Shown in pieces: positions 24,949 to 36,536 of a stretch of 64,000 nt of DNA. The first letter of the stretch is position 1. Each line of letters begins with the position of its first letter. The position numbers and the translations under genes are program-made. Source of the DNA: Phenylobacterium sp. J426 (lineage in GTDB: Bacteria > Pseudomonadota > Alphaproteobacteria > Caulobacterales > Caulobacteraceae); the NCBI RefSeq assembly GCF_024699945.1, contig NZ_JAJOMY010000001.1, positions 3,231,001 through 3,295,000 of the forward strand, written 5' to 3'. Below the pieces are notes generated by a model. That model was not told the origin of the DNA. It ran no database searches and saw only the letters and a list, made by a program, of their open reading frames with translations.

Positions 24949-27122
<2,174 letters not shown>

Positions 27123-28230
27123 TCAGGGCGTGGCGTCGGACCGGGCCTGATAGGCGGCGAGCCGCGCCTTCGCGTCCGCCTCGAGGTCGGCGTAGAACAG
27201 GTTGAAGCCGGGCGACCGGCGCCGATCGGCCCAGGAGCCAGTCTTCCGAAGCGACGCCGACTTGGCCTGGCTCACGTGCAGGACGCCGTCTTCGCAGCGG
27301 GCGCTGACCTGGCGGGCGAGGAACGCAGGTCGAGCGCCCCACTCCAGGCCGGTGGCATTGGCCGCGCCTAGGTGGAGCCGCGCCGGCGCCGGCGTCTCCG
27401 TGACAGCGCCCAGCACGGGGTTGAAGCAAAGGGCCGGCCGGGGCGTCAGATTCACGAGGTCGCCGCGGTCGTTCCACACCAGGGCCCGGTCGAGCCTTCG
27501 CTTCGCGGCGTCGAAGGCGCCCTCCTCCACCCGCGTCCAGGCGGCGAGGCAGCCCGTCTGCCCGCCCTCCATGCACGGCGGGATCGGCGGCCGATCGGCC
27601 GGCGCCACGGTGTCGATCAGATAGGCAGCCACCAGCCGCGATCGCAGCACCGGATCGCGGGCGATCTCTTCCTCCAGGAGCCGCAGCCCGAGCGTGCCGC
27701 CCTGCTCGACCCCCCACCAGCAGGAAGGGCCGCCCTCCATTGTCGCGCTGGACGTAGGTGCGGAAGGCGTCGGCGACGTCGCCATAGGCGAAGCGGCGCG
27801 CCTCCCGCGCGTCCTCGCGCAGCGTCAGCAGGCTGTAGAGACTGGCCTGCCGATATCGGGGTGCATAGACGCGCGCCACGCTGACGAAAGGCCCGACGTA
27901 GTTCGGGGCCATGGTCTTGCGGAATTCCTCCACCGTCTCGGCGTCGTCCAGCGGTGCGTTCCAGTGGCGGCCGCCCTTGTAGGTGGTGGGGGCGATGAAG
28001 AAGACGTCGGCCGCGCGATCTCCCTGTCCGTTCGGCCGCAGCGACCAGGCCTCGGCCTGCGCATAGTCCGGCGCCGGCGGAGGCTGATACGTCTGGAACG
28101 GCGCCTTCGGGTCCAGCGCCGTCTGCTGGAGATCGCCCCAGTAGACCCCGATCGTCGCGCCCACCAGCAGCACGATCCCGAGCAGCAGGAGCGTGAGCCA
28201 CCGGCGCCGGCGGGGCTGGGGCTCGCTCAT
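27123..28230 (-). CDS. DUF3089 family (lipase-like) protein, frameshifted
   Basis: About 369 aa in two frames. An N-terminal membrane anchor (RRRWLTLLLLGIVLLVGATI) is followed by DVFFIAPTTYKGGRHWNAPL, VSVARVYAPRYRQASLYSLL and RPFLLVG in one frame. The other frame has VEQGGTLGLRLLEEEIARDP and LIDTVAPADRPP. The break lies at six C (27710-27715); five would restore the frame and give the family's GVEQGG-type nucleophile-elbow region. Probably an alpha/beta hydrolase anchored in the inner membrane. Confidence 0.75.
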
Positions 28231-28233
28231 GGG

Positions 28234-29235
28234 CTAGCGGTAGGGGTCAGGTTGGCTGAGAAAGCCGCCGACATAGTCGCTGATCCCGTCCTCAAGTGAG
28301 GTCATCTTCCGGGGGTACCCCGCCTGGAACAGCCGATCCATCCGCGCCTGCGTGAAGTACTGGTACTTGTCGCGAATGGCCGGCGGCATCGGCGTGTATT
28401 CGATCTGAGCCGGCTTGCCCGCGGCGGCGAACACGTTGCGGGCCATCTCCTCGAACGTCCGCGCCTCGCCGCTCCCCAGGTTGAAGATGCCGTTCACCTG
28501 AGGATTGTCGAGCAGCCAGCGGGTGACCTCGGCGGCGTCGCGCACGTAGACGAAATCCCGCTTCTGCCCGCCGTCGGGCACGTCCGGGCGGTAACTCTTG
28601 AACAGTTGCACGCCCTGACCGGCGCGGACGTGCGGCCAGATCTGGGCGGCGACGGATTTCATCGAGTGCTTATGCTCTTCGTTCGGCCCGTAGACGTTGA
28701 AGAACTTCAGCCCCACCCATTGCGGCGGCGCGTAGTCCCGCGCGGCCTGCCGCGACGCGAAGACGTCGAACAGCGCCTTGGACCAGCCGTAGGTGTTGAG
28801 CGGTCGGAGCCGCGCTAGGGCCTCAAAGTCGTTGTCGTCGTCGAAGCCGTGTTCGCCCGCGCCGTACGTGGCCGCCGAGCTCGCATAGACCAGCCGCCGC
28901 TGCCGGTCGGCGCACCAGCGGAACAGGTCCCGGCTAAGGGTGAAGTTGGAGTGGATGATCTTGTCGGCATCCGGCTCGGTCGTGGACGAAATGGCGCCCA
29001 TGTGGACCACCATCTCGACGTCGCGCCAGCGCTTCTCCAGCCACTCGAACATGTCTTCGGGCGCGACGAAGTCGCCGATGGGATGCTTGGCGATATTGCG
29101 CCACTTCCCGAGCTCGGCCTCCCGCAAGCGATCGCAGACCACCACGTCCAGGGCGCGGTCCTCGGCGAGCTTGGCCACGATATTGGAGCCGATGAAGCCC
29201 GCACCTCCTGTCACGAAGACGATCCTGCGGGTCAT
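28234..29235 (-). CDS. hldD: ADP-L-glycero-D-manno-heptose 6-epimerase
   Basis: A 333-aa extended SDR. It has VTGGAGFIGSNIVAKL, HMGAISSTTE, VYASSAATYG with YGWSK, and the family segment KFFNVYGPNEEHKHSM plus KRDFVYVRDAAEV. It catalyses the last step of ADP-L-glycero-D-manno-heptose formation for the lipopolysaccharide inner core. The start overlaps the hldE stop as ATGA. Confidence 0.96.
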   Translation of the reverse strand: MTRRIVFVTGGAGFIGSNIVAKLAEDRALDVVVCDRLREAELGKWRNIAKHPIGDFVAPEDMFEWLEKRWRDVEMVVHMGAISSTTEPDADKIIHSNFTLSRDLFRWCADRQRRLVYASSAATYGAGEHGFDDDNDFEALARLRPLNTYGWSKALFDVFASRQAARDYAPPQWVGLKFFNVYGPNEEHKHSMKSVAAQIWPHVRAGQGVQLFKSYRPDVPDGGQKRDFVYVRDAAEVTRWLLDNPQVNGIFNLGSGEARTFEEMARNVFAAAGKPAQIEYTPMPPAIRDKYQYFTQARMDRLFQAGYPRKMTSLEDGISDYVGGFLSQPDPYR

Positions 29236-30701
29236 GTGGGTTCCTTCTTCATGCGGGCGATCGCCGAGGTGGTGGAATAGCCGTCCACCAGGGCGGCCAA
29301 CCTCACCTCGCCACCCCAGGACTTCACCTCGGCGGCGCCGACGACCTCGCTCTCCGAATAATCCGCACCCTTGATCAGGACGTCGGGCCGCGCGGCTTCG
29401 ATCAGCTTGAGCGGGGTCAGCTCCTCGAACGGCGCAACGAGGTCGACGCTCTGCAGGCCCGCGAGCACGAGGGCGCGGCTTTCCAGATCGTTCACCGGCC
29501 GTCCTTCACCCTTCAGCGCCTTGACCGAAGCATCGGAGTTCAGGCCGACGATCAGCCGGTCGCACCAGGCCTTCGCCTGCGCCAGGTAGGCAACGTGGCC
29601 GCGGTGGAGGATGTCGAAGCAGCCGTTGGTGAAACCCACCCGCAGGCCTTGGGCGCGCCAGCGGGCGACTTCCTCGGCCATCCGCTGAGCCGTGGCGATC
29701 TTCGCCTCCGCCGGCGCCATGTGGGCCGTCAGGACGGCCTCGATCAGCTCGTCCGGCCCCACGGTCGCCGTGCCCGCCTTGCCCACCGCGACCCCGGAAG
29801 CCAGCTGGGCGAAGGCGATGGCGACCTCCAGCCCGGTGTCGGCGGCCAGCGCGAGCCCCAGCGCCGCGAGCGCGGTGTCGCCCGCCCCCGATGCATCGAA
29901 TACCTCGCGCGCCACGGTGGCGAAGTGCCGGACCGGTTCACCGCGGAGCGCCAGGGATACGCCCTTGCCGCCGCGGGTGACCAGCACGCCCTTCGCCGGC
30001 CAAAGCTCCAGGGCGCGCTGCAGCGCGGCCGCGACTTCGGCGTCACTTTCCGTCGGCATGTCGGTCGCGTGGGAAAGCTCGAGCGCGTTCGGCTTGATCA
30101 GGTCCACCTCGCCATAGCGCGCAAATGACCTGGCCTTGGAATCCACCACCACCTTGGCGCCGGTCTCGGCGGCGGCCTCTCGGCAGGCTGCGATGACCGC
30201 ATCGGTGACCACGCCCTTGCCGTAGTCGGACAGGAGGATCACGCCCGCGCCACGCGCCGCGTCCTTGATGGTGCGCGCGAGGCGCTGCTCGCACTCGCCG
30301 GTGACCGGGCGGCTCTCCTCCAGGTCCACCCGCAGCAACTGCTGTCCCCCCGAGACGAACCGGGTCTTGCGCGTGGTCGGACGAGAGGGGTCCGTGACGA
30401 GATAGCCCTCGATCAACGGCTCCTCGACCACGAGGCGAGAAGCTTCATGGCCGTCCGCATCGCCGCCGATGACCCCCACCAGGGCGACCGATCCGCCGAG
30501 GGCGGCCACGTTGCGCGCCACGTTCCCGGCGGCGCCCAGCATGACGATGTCGTGGCTGCGCGCCATCACCGGGATCGGAGCCTCCGGCGATATGCGACTC
30601 ACCGAGCCGTAGACGAAGCGATCGACCATGAGGTCGCCGACGCAGGCGACCCGCTTTCCGGGAAGGTCGGCGAGGAGGTGCTGGAGAGCGGCCAGATCCA
30701 T
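29232..30701 (-). CDS. hldE: bifunctional heptose-7-phosphate kinase / heptose-1-phosphate adenylyltransferase
   Basis: A 489-aa two-domain protein. The N-terminal PfkB-type kinase has VGDLMVDRFVYGSVSRISPE, LGAAGNVARNVAALGG and the catalytic GAGDTALAALG. The C-terminal nucleotidyltransferase has GFTNGCFDILHRGHVAYL and LIVGLNSDASVKALKG. It carries out two steps of ADP-heptose synthesis. It lies between kdsA and hldD in the same direction. Confidence 0.97.
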   Translation of the reverse strand: MDLAALQHLLADLPGKRVACVGDLMVDRFVYGSVSRISPEAPIPVMARSHDIVMLGAAGNVARNVAALGGSVALVGVIGGDADGHEASRLVVEEPLIEGYLVTDPSRPTTRKTRFVSGGQQLLRVDLEESRPVTGECEQRLARTIKDAARGAGVILLSDYGKGVVTDAVIAACREAAAETGAKVVVDSKARSFARYGEVDLIKPNALELSHATDMPTESDAEVAAALQRALELWPAKGVLVTRGGKGVSLALRGEPVRHFATVAREVFDASGAGDTALAALGLALAADTGLEVAIAFAQLASGVAVGKAGTATVGPDELIEAVLTAHMAPAEAKIATAQRMAEEVARWRAQGLRVGFTNGCFDILHRGHVAYLAQAKAWCDRLIVGLNSDASVKALKGEGRPVNDLESRALVLAGLQSVDLVAPFEELTPLKLIEAARPDVLIKGADYSESEVVGAAEVKSWGGEVRLAALVDGYSTTSAIARMKKEPT

Positions 30702-30747
30702 GGCTTCGAGGGTGTGCGGCGCGTTGGGCGCAGGGTCAAGCCGGGCG

Positions 30748-31605
30748 TCAAGGCGCGCGGGCGACCTCGTGCAGGGCCTTCAGCTTGCCGAGCAGCGCCT
30801 CCGCGCTGTCTAGCGCCAGGCAGCTGGGCGCATCGCACAGCGCCTTGTCAGGCTCGGGATGGAATTCGAGGAAGACTCCGTCGGCGCCCGAGACGACGGC
30901 CGCCTTGGCGATCGTCGCCACCCCCTCGCGCCGGCCGCCGGTCGAGGCGCCCGCGGTTCGCGGGTCGGCGCCCGGCAGCTGTACCGCATGCGTGGCGTCG
31001 ATGGTCACTGGCACGCCCAGCTTCTTCATTTCATCCAGACCGAGCATGTCGACAATGAGGTTGTTGTAGCCGAACGAGACTCCGCGCTCGCACAGGATGG
31101 TGATGTCCGCGCCGTCCACCGCCTCCTTCACCTTCGAGACGATGTTCTTGGCGTCCCATGGGGCCAGGAACTGTCCCTTCTTCACGTGCAGCAGGCCGCC
31201 CGTCGCGTGGATAGCCCGCGCCGCGGCCACCACGAGGTCGGTCTGGCGGCACAGGAAGGCCGGGATCTGCAGCAGGTCGATCACGTCCGCGAGCGCGGCG
31301 GCCTGGTCCACCTCGTGGATATCGGTGGCGAGCGGCGCGCCGACCTGCTCCTTCACCGCCTTCAACATCTTCAGGCCGGCGTCGAGGCCCGGTCCTCGAT
31401 AGCTGGTGATCGATGAGCGGTTGGCCTTGTCGAAGCTCGCCTTGAATATGAATGGCAGGCCCAGACGATCGCAGATCGCCTTCAGATGCCTCGCCGTCTC
31501 CAGCGCCAGGCCTTCGTCCTCCAGCACGTTCAGGCCGGCGATGACGGTCAGCGGCTGGCCGTCGCCGACAGCGAGGTTCCAGCGGTCGAGCTTCAGGACG
31601 GCCAT
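30748..31605 (-). CDS. kdsA: 3-deoxy-8-phosphooctulonate synthase
   Basis: A 285-aa aldol-type synthase. Landmarks are FIFKASFDKANRSSITSYRG, DIHEVDQAAALADVIDLLQI, PAFLCRQTDLVVAAARA, LCERGVSFGYNNLIVDM and FLEFHPEPDKALCDAP. It joins PEP and arabinose-5-phosphate to make KDO-8-phosphate. It leads the kdsA-hldE-hldD inner-core operon. Confidence 0.97.
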   Translation of the reverse strand: MAVLKLDRWNLAVGDGQPLTVIAGLNVLEDEGLALETARHLKAICDRLGLPFIFKASFDKANRSSITSYRGPGLDAGLKMLKAVKEQVGAPLATDIHEVDQAAALADVIDLLQIPAFLCRQTDLVVAAARAIHATGGLLHVKKGQFLAPWDAKNIVSKVKEAVDGADITILCERGVSFGYNNLIVDMLGLDEMKKLGVPVTIDATHAVQLPGADPRTAGASTGGRREGVATIAKAAVVSGADGVFLEFHPEPDKALCDAPSCLALDSAEALLGKLKALHEVARAP

Positions 31606-31762
31606 GGGTCACTCCTTGCGCGGCGGGCCTAAGTGGCCCGACCGCCTGCCGACCGCAAGTCCGGTGCATCCGCCGCTCAAGCCTGGCCGTACGTCTGGAG
31701 AGCCGATCTGCACGCGTTGCGAGATCGGTGTTATCTTCCAGTAACGCTTAGGGGGAGCGACC

Positions 31763-32974
31763 ATGGGCCTGGATCGTCTGATGCAGCCGCTCGATGGCGC
31801 GCCCGCCGCCTTCCAGGCGGCCGCGCGCATCATGACCCGCAATTGGCAGACGGGCGTGCTCGTCTTCGTCCTGCCGGACGGCCGCGAGCTGCGCCTCTCG
31901 GCCGATCGGCCGGGACCTGAAGGACATCTGATCGTCCGTGATTACCGGTTCATGCGCAGGGTCCTGGCGTCGGGCGACATCGGCCTCGCCGAGGGGTACA
32001 TGGCCGGCGAGTGGGATACGCCGGATCTGTCGGCGCTGTTGGAGGTGCTCGCCCTCAACTTCGACAACATCGAGCGGGTGGCGACAGGCAGTCCGCTGAT
32101 GTCCCTGCTGCACTTCGTGCAACACCTGCTGCGGCCGAACACCCGCGACGGCTCCCGCAGGAACATCCATGCCCACTACGATCTGGGGAACGCGTTCTAT
32201 TCCCGTTGGCTGGATCCGACGATGACCTACTCCGCGGCCCGTTTCGCAAAGCCAGGAGAGGCTCTCTCCGAGGCCCAGAGGCGCAAATACCGCACCCTGG
32301 CGGAGAGCATGGACCTCAGGGCGGGGCAGCATGTTCTGGAGATCGGCTGCGGCTGGGGCGGTTTCGCCGAGTATGCCGCCCGCGAGGTCGGCGCCCGGGT
32401 CACGGGGATCACCATCTCGGAAGAGCAGTACAGGTTCGCCAAGGAGCGCATGTTCGCTCAGGGCCTCAACGAGCGGGCCGATATCCGCCTGATCGACTAT
32501 CGAGATGTCGACGGGCAGTTCGACCGCGTGGCGTCCATCGAGATGTTCGAGGCGGTGGGCGAGCGGTACTGGCCCACCTATTTCGGGAAGGTGCGCGAGA
32601 GTCTGAAGCCCGGCGGTCGCGCGGGACTTCAGATCATCACCATCCAGGATGAGCTCTTCGAGGACTATCGCCGCCGCGCCGACTTCATCCAGAGGTACAT
32701 CTTCCCGGGCGGGATGCTGCCGTCCGAGGCGCGGCTGAAGGCGGAAACCGAACGCGCCGGGCTGTCCTGGGCCGGCGTCTCGCGGTTCGGACAGCACTAC
32801 GCCGACACGCTCGCGGAATGGGCCAGCCGCTTCGAGGGCGCCTGGGACGATATCAAGCGGCTCGGCTTCGACGAGCGCTTCCGCAAGCTCTGGCGCTTCT
32901 ACCTCTCGTACTGTGAGGCGGGCTTCCGCACCGCACGCACCGACGTCGTTCAGCTCAGCTTGTCCCGGGCTTAA
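31763..32974 (+). CDS. cfa: cyclopropane-fatty-acyl-phospholipid synthase
   Basis: A 403-aa protein. The N-terminal lipid-binding region (GDIGLAEGYMAGEWDTPDLS) is followed by a SAM methyltransferase domain with HAHYDLGNAFYSRWLDPTMTYS, VLEIGCGWGGFAEYAA, GITISEEQ and IEMFEAVGERYWPTYF. It adds a methylene to membrane lipid double bonds. GGGGGAG lies 6 nt before the ATG. Divergent from kdsA. Confidence 0.95.
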   Translation: MGLDRLMQPLDGAPAAFQAAARIMTRNWQTGVLVFVLPDGRELRLSADRPGPEGHLIVRDYRFMRRVLASGDIGLAEGYMAGEWDTPDLSALLEVLALNFDNIERVATGSPLMSLLHFVQHLLRPNTRDGSRRNIHAHYDLGNAFYSRWLDPTMTYSAARFAKPGEALSEAQRRKYRTLAESMDLRAGQHVLEIGCGWGGFAEYAAREVGARVTGITISEEQYRFAKERMFAQGLNERADIRLIDYRDVDGQFDRVASIEMFEAVGERYWPTYFGKVRESLKPGGRAGLQIITIQDELFEDYRRRADFIQRYIFPGGMLPSEARLKAETERAGLSWAGVSRFGQHYADTLAEWASRFEGAWDDIKRLGFDERFRKLWRFYLSYCEAGFRTARTDVVQLSLSRA

Positions 32975-33021
32975 GCCTTTCTGGCCTGTCGAAACGCGCC
33001 GGGCTTGCCTAAGTAGCGGCC

Positions 33022-34023
33022 ATGCAAGTCGCCAACAGCGTCCTCGATCTGATCGGCAACACGCCGCTCCTCCGCCTGCGCCGCGCCAGCGAACTGACCG
33101 GCTGCGAAATCCTTGCCAAGGCCGAGTTCATGAACCCCGGTCAGTCGGTCAAGGATCGGGCGGCCCTGCAGATCGTCCGCGACGCGGAACGTAGGGGCCT
33201 GTTGCGGCCGGGCGGCCGCATCGTCGAAGGCACCGCCGGCAACACCGGCATCGGCCTGGCGATGGTCGGCAAGGCGCTCGGCTACACGTGCACGATCGTG
33301 ATCCCCCGCACCCAGAGCCAGGAGAAGAAGGACGCCATCCGGCTCTATGGCGCCGACCTCGTCGAGGTGGACGCCGTGCCCTACGCGAACGAGAACAACT
33401 ATGTGAAGTATTCCGGGAGGTTGGCGGCCGAACTTAATGAGCGCGAACCGGCGGGCGCCGTCTGGGCGAACCAGTTCGACAACGTCGCCAATCGCGAAGC
33501 CCACGTCCACGGCACCGGGCCGGAGATCTGGCGTCAGACAGGCGGCAAGGTCGACGGCTTCATCTGCGCCGTCGGATCGGGCGGAACGCTGGCCGGCGTG
33601 GCTGAGGCGCTGCGCGCCCACAAGCCCGACGTCGTCGTCGGCCTAGCCGATCCTCACGGCGCGGCGCTTTACAGCTACTACGCCGATGGCGAACTGAAGG
33701 CCGAGGGCAGCTCCATCAGCGAAGGAATTGGCCAGGGCCGCATCACGGCCAATCTGGAGGGTCTGAAGATCGACCGCGCCTACCGCATCTCGGACGAGGA
33801 GATGCTGCTCGCCATCTACGATCTGATGGAGTTCGAGGGGCTGGTCATGGGCGGCTCCACGGGCATCAACGTCGCCGGAGCGATCCGGATGGCCAAGGAT
33901 CTGGGGCCCGGCCACACCATCGTGACCGTGCTCTGCGACCACGGCCAACGTTACCAATCGAAGATCTTCAACCCCGCGTTCCTGCGCGAGAAGGGCCTCC
34001 CCTGCCCGCCCTGGCTGGAGTGA
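33022..34023 (+). CDS. cysK: cysteine synthase A family protein
   Basis: A 333-aa fold-type II PLP enzyme. PLP lysine K44 lies in NPGQSVKDRAAL. The substrate loop is EGTAGNTGIGLAM, and the phosphate loop is VGSGGTLAGVAEAL. The Asn-Glu-Asn-Asn insertion and long C-terminus match the alphaproteobacterial CysK/CysK2-like branch. It makes cysteine from O-acetylserine and sulfide. A sulfurtransferase gene follows at once, suggesting a sulfur-metabolism operon. Confidence 0.93.
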   Translation: MQVANSVLDLIGNTPLLRLRRASELTGCEILAKAEFMNPGQSVKDRAALQIVRDAERRGLLRPGGRIVEGTAGNTGIGLAMVGKALGYTCTIVIPRTQSQEKKDAIRLYGADLVEVDAVPYANENNYVKYSGRLAAELNEREPAGAVWANQFDNVANREAHVHGTGPEIWRQTGGKVDGFICAVGSGGTLAGVAEALRAHKPDVVVGLADPHGAALYSYYADGELKAEGSSISEGIGQGRITANLEGLKIDRAYRISDEEMLLAIYDLMEFEGLVMGGSTGINVAGAIRMAKDLGPGHTIVTVLCDHGQRYQSKIFNPAFLREKGLPCPPWLE

Positions 34024-34028
34024 CCGCA

Positions 34029-34871
34029 ATGACGGATCCGATGGTCTCCACAGACTGGTTGGAGGCGCGCCTCCACGATCCGGAGATCCGCATCGTCGAC
34101 GCGACCCTGCCGCTGGTCGGGCAGCCTGGCCGTGGTCGTGACACCTACGAGGCGGCCCACATCCCGGGGGCGGTCTTCTTCGACATCAACGTCATCGCCG
34201 ATCCCACGACCGACCTGCCGCACATGCTGCCCACCGCCGAGGCCTTCGCGGAAGCCGCCGGGTCGCTAGGGCTCGGCCGCAGCAGCACCATCGTCGTTTA
34301 CGACGCACACGGCCTCTATTCAGCTCCGCGCGTCTGGTGGACCCTGCGGGCCATGGGTTACCCGAACGTGTTCGTTCTGGATGGCGGCCTGCGCAAATGG
34401 CGCGCCGAGGGCCGCGTCGTCGTCAGCGACGCCGCAGCCCCCGCGCCGGTCGCCACCGACACCGCCTTCCGTGCCGAACTCGTACGCGATCTTGCGGAGG
34501 TGCGGCGGCATCTGGAGGCGGGCGACGCCCAGTTGCTGGACGCCCGCTCGCAGGCGCGCTTCTCGGGCCAGGCTCCGGAGCCTCGCGCCGGTCTCCGCTC
34601 CGGCCATATGCCCGGCGCCTTGAACCTGCCTTTCGACGGTGTCGTCGCCGCAGACGGCACGCTGAAACCCGAAGGAGAGCTGCGCGAGGCCTTCGCCGGA
34701 GCCGGCGTGGACCTTGGCCGCCCCATCGTGACCACCTGCGGCTCCGGGGTCACCGCCGCCGTGCTGGCCCTTGCGTTGGCTCGGCTCGGCGTCGACGACG
34801 TGGCGGTCTACGACGGATCGTGGACGGAATGGGGCGGCCGCCCCGACACCGCCGTCGTGACCGGAGGCTGA
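34029..34871 (+). CDS. sseA: thiosulfate/3-mercaptopyruvate sulfurtransferase
   Basis: A 280-aa two-domain rhodanese: domain one with VSTDWLEARLHDPEIRIVDA and AHIPGAVFFDIN; domain two with LLDARSQARFSGQAPEP, GHMPGALNLPF and the active Cys in TTCGSGVTAAVL. CGSGVTA is the mercaptopyruvate-type loop. ATG 34029 was preferred over GTG 34020. Its stop codon is in frame with the next gene. Confidence 0.93.
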   Translation: MTDPMVSTDWLEARLHDPEIRIVDATLPLVGQPGRGRDTYEAAHIPGAVFFDINVIADPTTDLPHMLPTAEAFAEAAGSLGLGRSSTIVVYDAHGLYSAPRVWWTLRAMGYPNVFVLDGGLRKWRAEGRVVVSDAAAPAPVATDTAFRAELVRDLAEVRRHLEAGDAQLLDARSQARFSGQAPEPRAGLRSGHMPGALNLPFDGVVAADGTLKPEGELREAFAGAGVDLGRPIVTTCGSGVTAAVLALALARLGVDDVAVYDGSWTEWGGRPDTAVVTGG

Positions 34872-34874
34872 TCC

Positions 34875-35363
34875 ATCGAGATTCGCCCAGCTCGTCCCGA
34901 AGACCTTCCCCACCTGCCGCGGATCGAACGCTCAGCCGCCCAGGCGTTCCAAGGCCGTGACGTCCCCGCCTTCCTTCTTGTCCACGCCTCGCCGCCTGAG
35001 GCATGGCGGCCGCAGTTGAAAGCCGGAACGCTCTGGGTCGTCGAAAGCGAAGGCCAGGTGGTCGCCTTCCTTGCCGCCACCGCGACGGGCGATCGCCTGC
35101 ACATCGACGAAGTCGACGTGGACCTCGGGGCACAGGGCCGCGGCGTCGGCCGTCGGCTGATCGGCCATGTCGTCCGCTGGGCGCGAGACGCCGGCCTCGC
35201 GCAGCTCAGCCTCACGACCTTTCGGAGCGTGCCTTGGAACGGCCCCTTCTACGCCTCGCTGGGGTTCGTAGAGGACGCCCGCCTGCCTGAGCTGCAGGCC
35301 ATCCTGGCCGCAGAGGCCGACAAGGGGCTGTCGGACCGCTGCGCCATGGTCCTCGCGCTCTAG
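34875..35363 (+). CDS. GNAT N-acetyltransferase with no canonical start
   Basis: About 162 aa. The conserved N-terminus (IEIRPARPEDLPHLPRIE) begins at an ATC at 34875. GGAGG lies 7 nt upstream (34863-34867) and there is no ATG, GTG or TTG in frame until 35016. Acetyl-CoA motif VDLGAQGRGVGRRLIGHVV and PFYASLGFVE are typical GNAT features. It is in the same frame as sseA, separated by one TGA and one codon. ATC initiation, a sequencing error or stop-codon read-through are the choices. Substrate unknown. Confidence 0.75.
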   Translation: MEIRPARPEDLPHLPRIERSAAQAFQGRDVPAFLLVHASPPEAWRPQLKAGTLWVVESEGQVVAFLAATATGDRLHIDEVDVDLGAQGRGVGRRLIGHVVRWARDAGLAQLSLTTFRSVPWNGPFYASLGFVEDARLPELQAILAAEADKGLSDRCAMVLAL

Positions 35364-36454
35364 CGGATCGGGGGGCGTACATCAGGCCCGGCTTGGGCGC
35401 GGTCCAGAGCGCATTCAGACCGCGGTCCAGTTTCAGGGCGGAGTCGGCTCCGAGATCGCGGCGGAAGAGCTCGTGATAGGCGCCGACCTGCTTGATCGCC
35501 TGATAGGCCCAGTCGACCTTAAGCCCGAGCAGCACGCCGAGTTCGCCTTCCACACCCAGCAGGCGTCGCGTCTCCGGATCGGTGGCCGTCTCCCGCGCCT
35601 GTTCCACGGTCCGCGAGCTCAGCCCCAGCTCCTCGGCCAGGATCAGCGCCCGCACCGTCCACGCCACGACGTCAGCCCAGGCGGGGTCTTCCTGCCGCAC
35701 GACCGGCCCCAGCGGTTCCTTGGAGATGACGTTGGGCAGGATCACGTGGGCCCCGGGGTTCGCCAGCAACGAGCGGGACGCAGCCAACGCGGAGATGTCC
35801 GCGCTGAAAGCGTCGCACGCGTCGGCTTCATAACGCTCCCGCGCCTCGGCCTCGGTCGCCACCACGACGGGCCGGTAGCGCATCCCCCGGACACGGAAGA
35901 AGTCGGCCAGGTTCGCCTCGCTGGCCGACCCCGCCTGGATACAGATGCGGGCGCCGCTCAGTTCTTCCGCGCTGGAAAGGCCCAGCGCCTGCGGCGCCCA
36001 GGAACCCCTGACCGTCGAAATAGGTCGTCACGGGGAAGGTCAGGCCCAGGCCGGCATCGCGCGAGAGCGTCAGCGACGTGTTGCGCGAGAGCACATCGAT
36101 CCGGCCCGCCTTGAGCGCGGCGAAGCGATCCCCGCCGTCGATCGGCGTGAACCTGACCTTCGTCGCGTCGCCGAGTACGGCGGCAGCCAAAGCGCGGCAA
36201 ATGTCGACGTCGAAGCCGCGCCAATCGCCGCGGGCGTCCTTGAACGCGAAGCCGGGCAGCGCCGGATGAACTCCGCAGGCGAGGTAGCCGCGCGCGCGGA
36301 CAGCCTTGAGGGTGGGGCTTTCAGACGCGGCATAGTCAGGCGCAGCCGTCGTCGCCTTCACCGGCGGCGCTTTCGGCTCGGGCTCCGGCGCCGGGCGGCT
36401 GTCGCACCCTGCAAGCAAGAGCGCCATGGCGGCCGTCAGCGCCAGCCGGATCAT
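35360..36454 (-). CDS. amino-acid ABC transporter substrate-binding lipoprotein, frameshifted
   Basis: About 365 aa in three frame pieces. ATG 36454, preceded by AGGAG, starts a lipoprotein signal with lipobox LLLAGC. Then come VRARGYLACGVHPALPGFAF, WRGFDVDICRALAAAVLGD and DVLSRNTSLTLSRDAGLGL, a break near 36000, and LLANPGAHVILPNVISKEPL and DWAYQAIKQVGAYHELFRRD. A second break at six G (35370-35375) restores the usual MYAPPIR end. It resembles AapJ-type general L-amino-acid binding proteins. No permease genes are adjacent. Confidence 0.8.
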
Positions 36455-36536
36455 CCCTGCTCCTTGAATCGGGGAAACGCGGAGGTCTAAGTGCGACCGG
36501 CACTTTCGCCAGCGTCGCCCACGGCTGCAACCCCGC

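Noticed and set aside
30447..31058. Rightward frame between hldE and kdsA (203 aa)
   Set aside because: It overlaps the conserved coding of both kdsA and hldE on the other strand. High-GC shadow frame.
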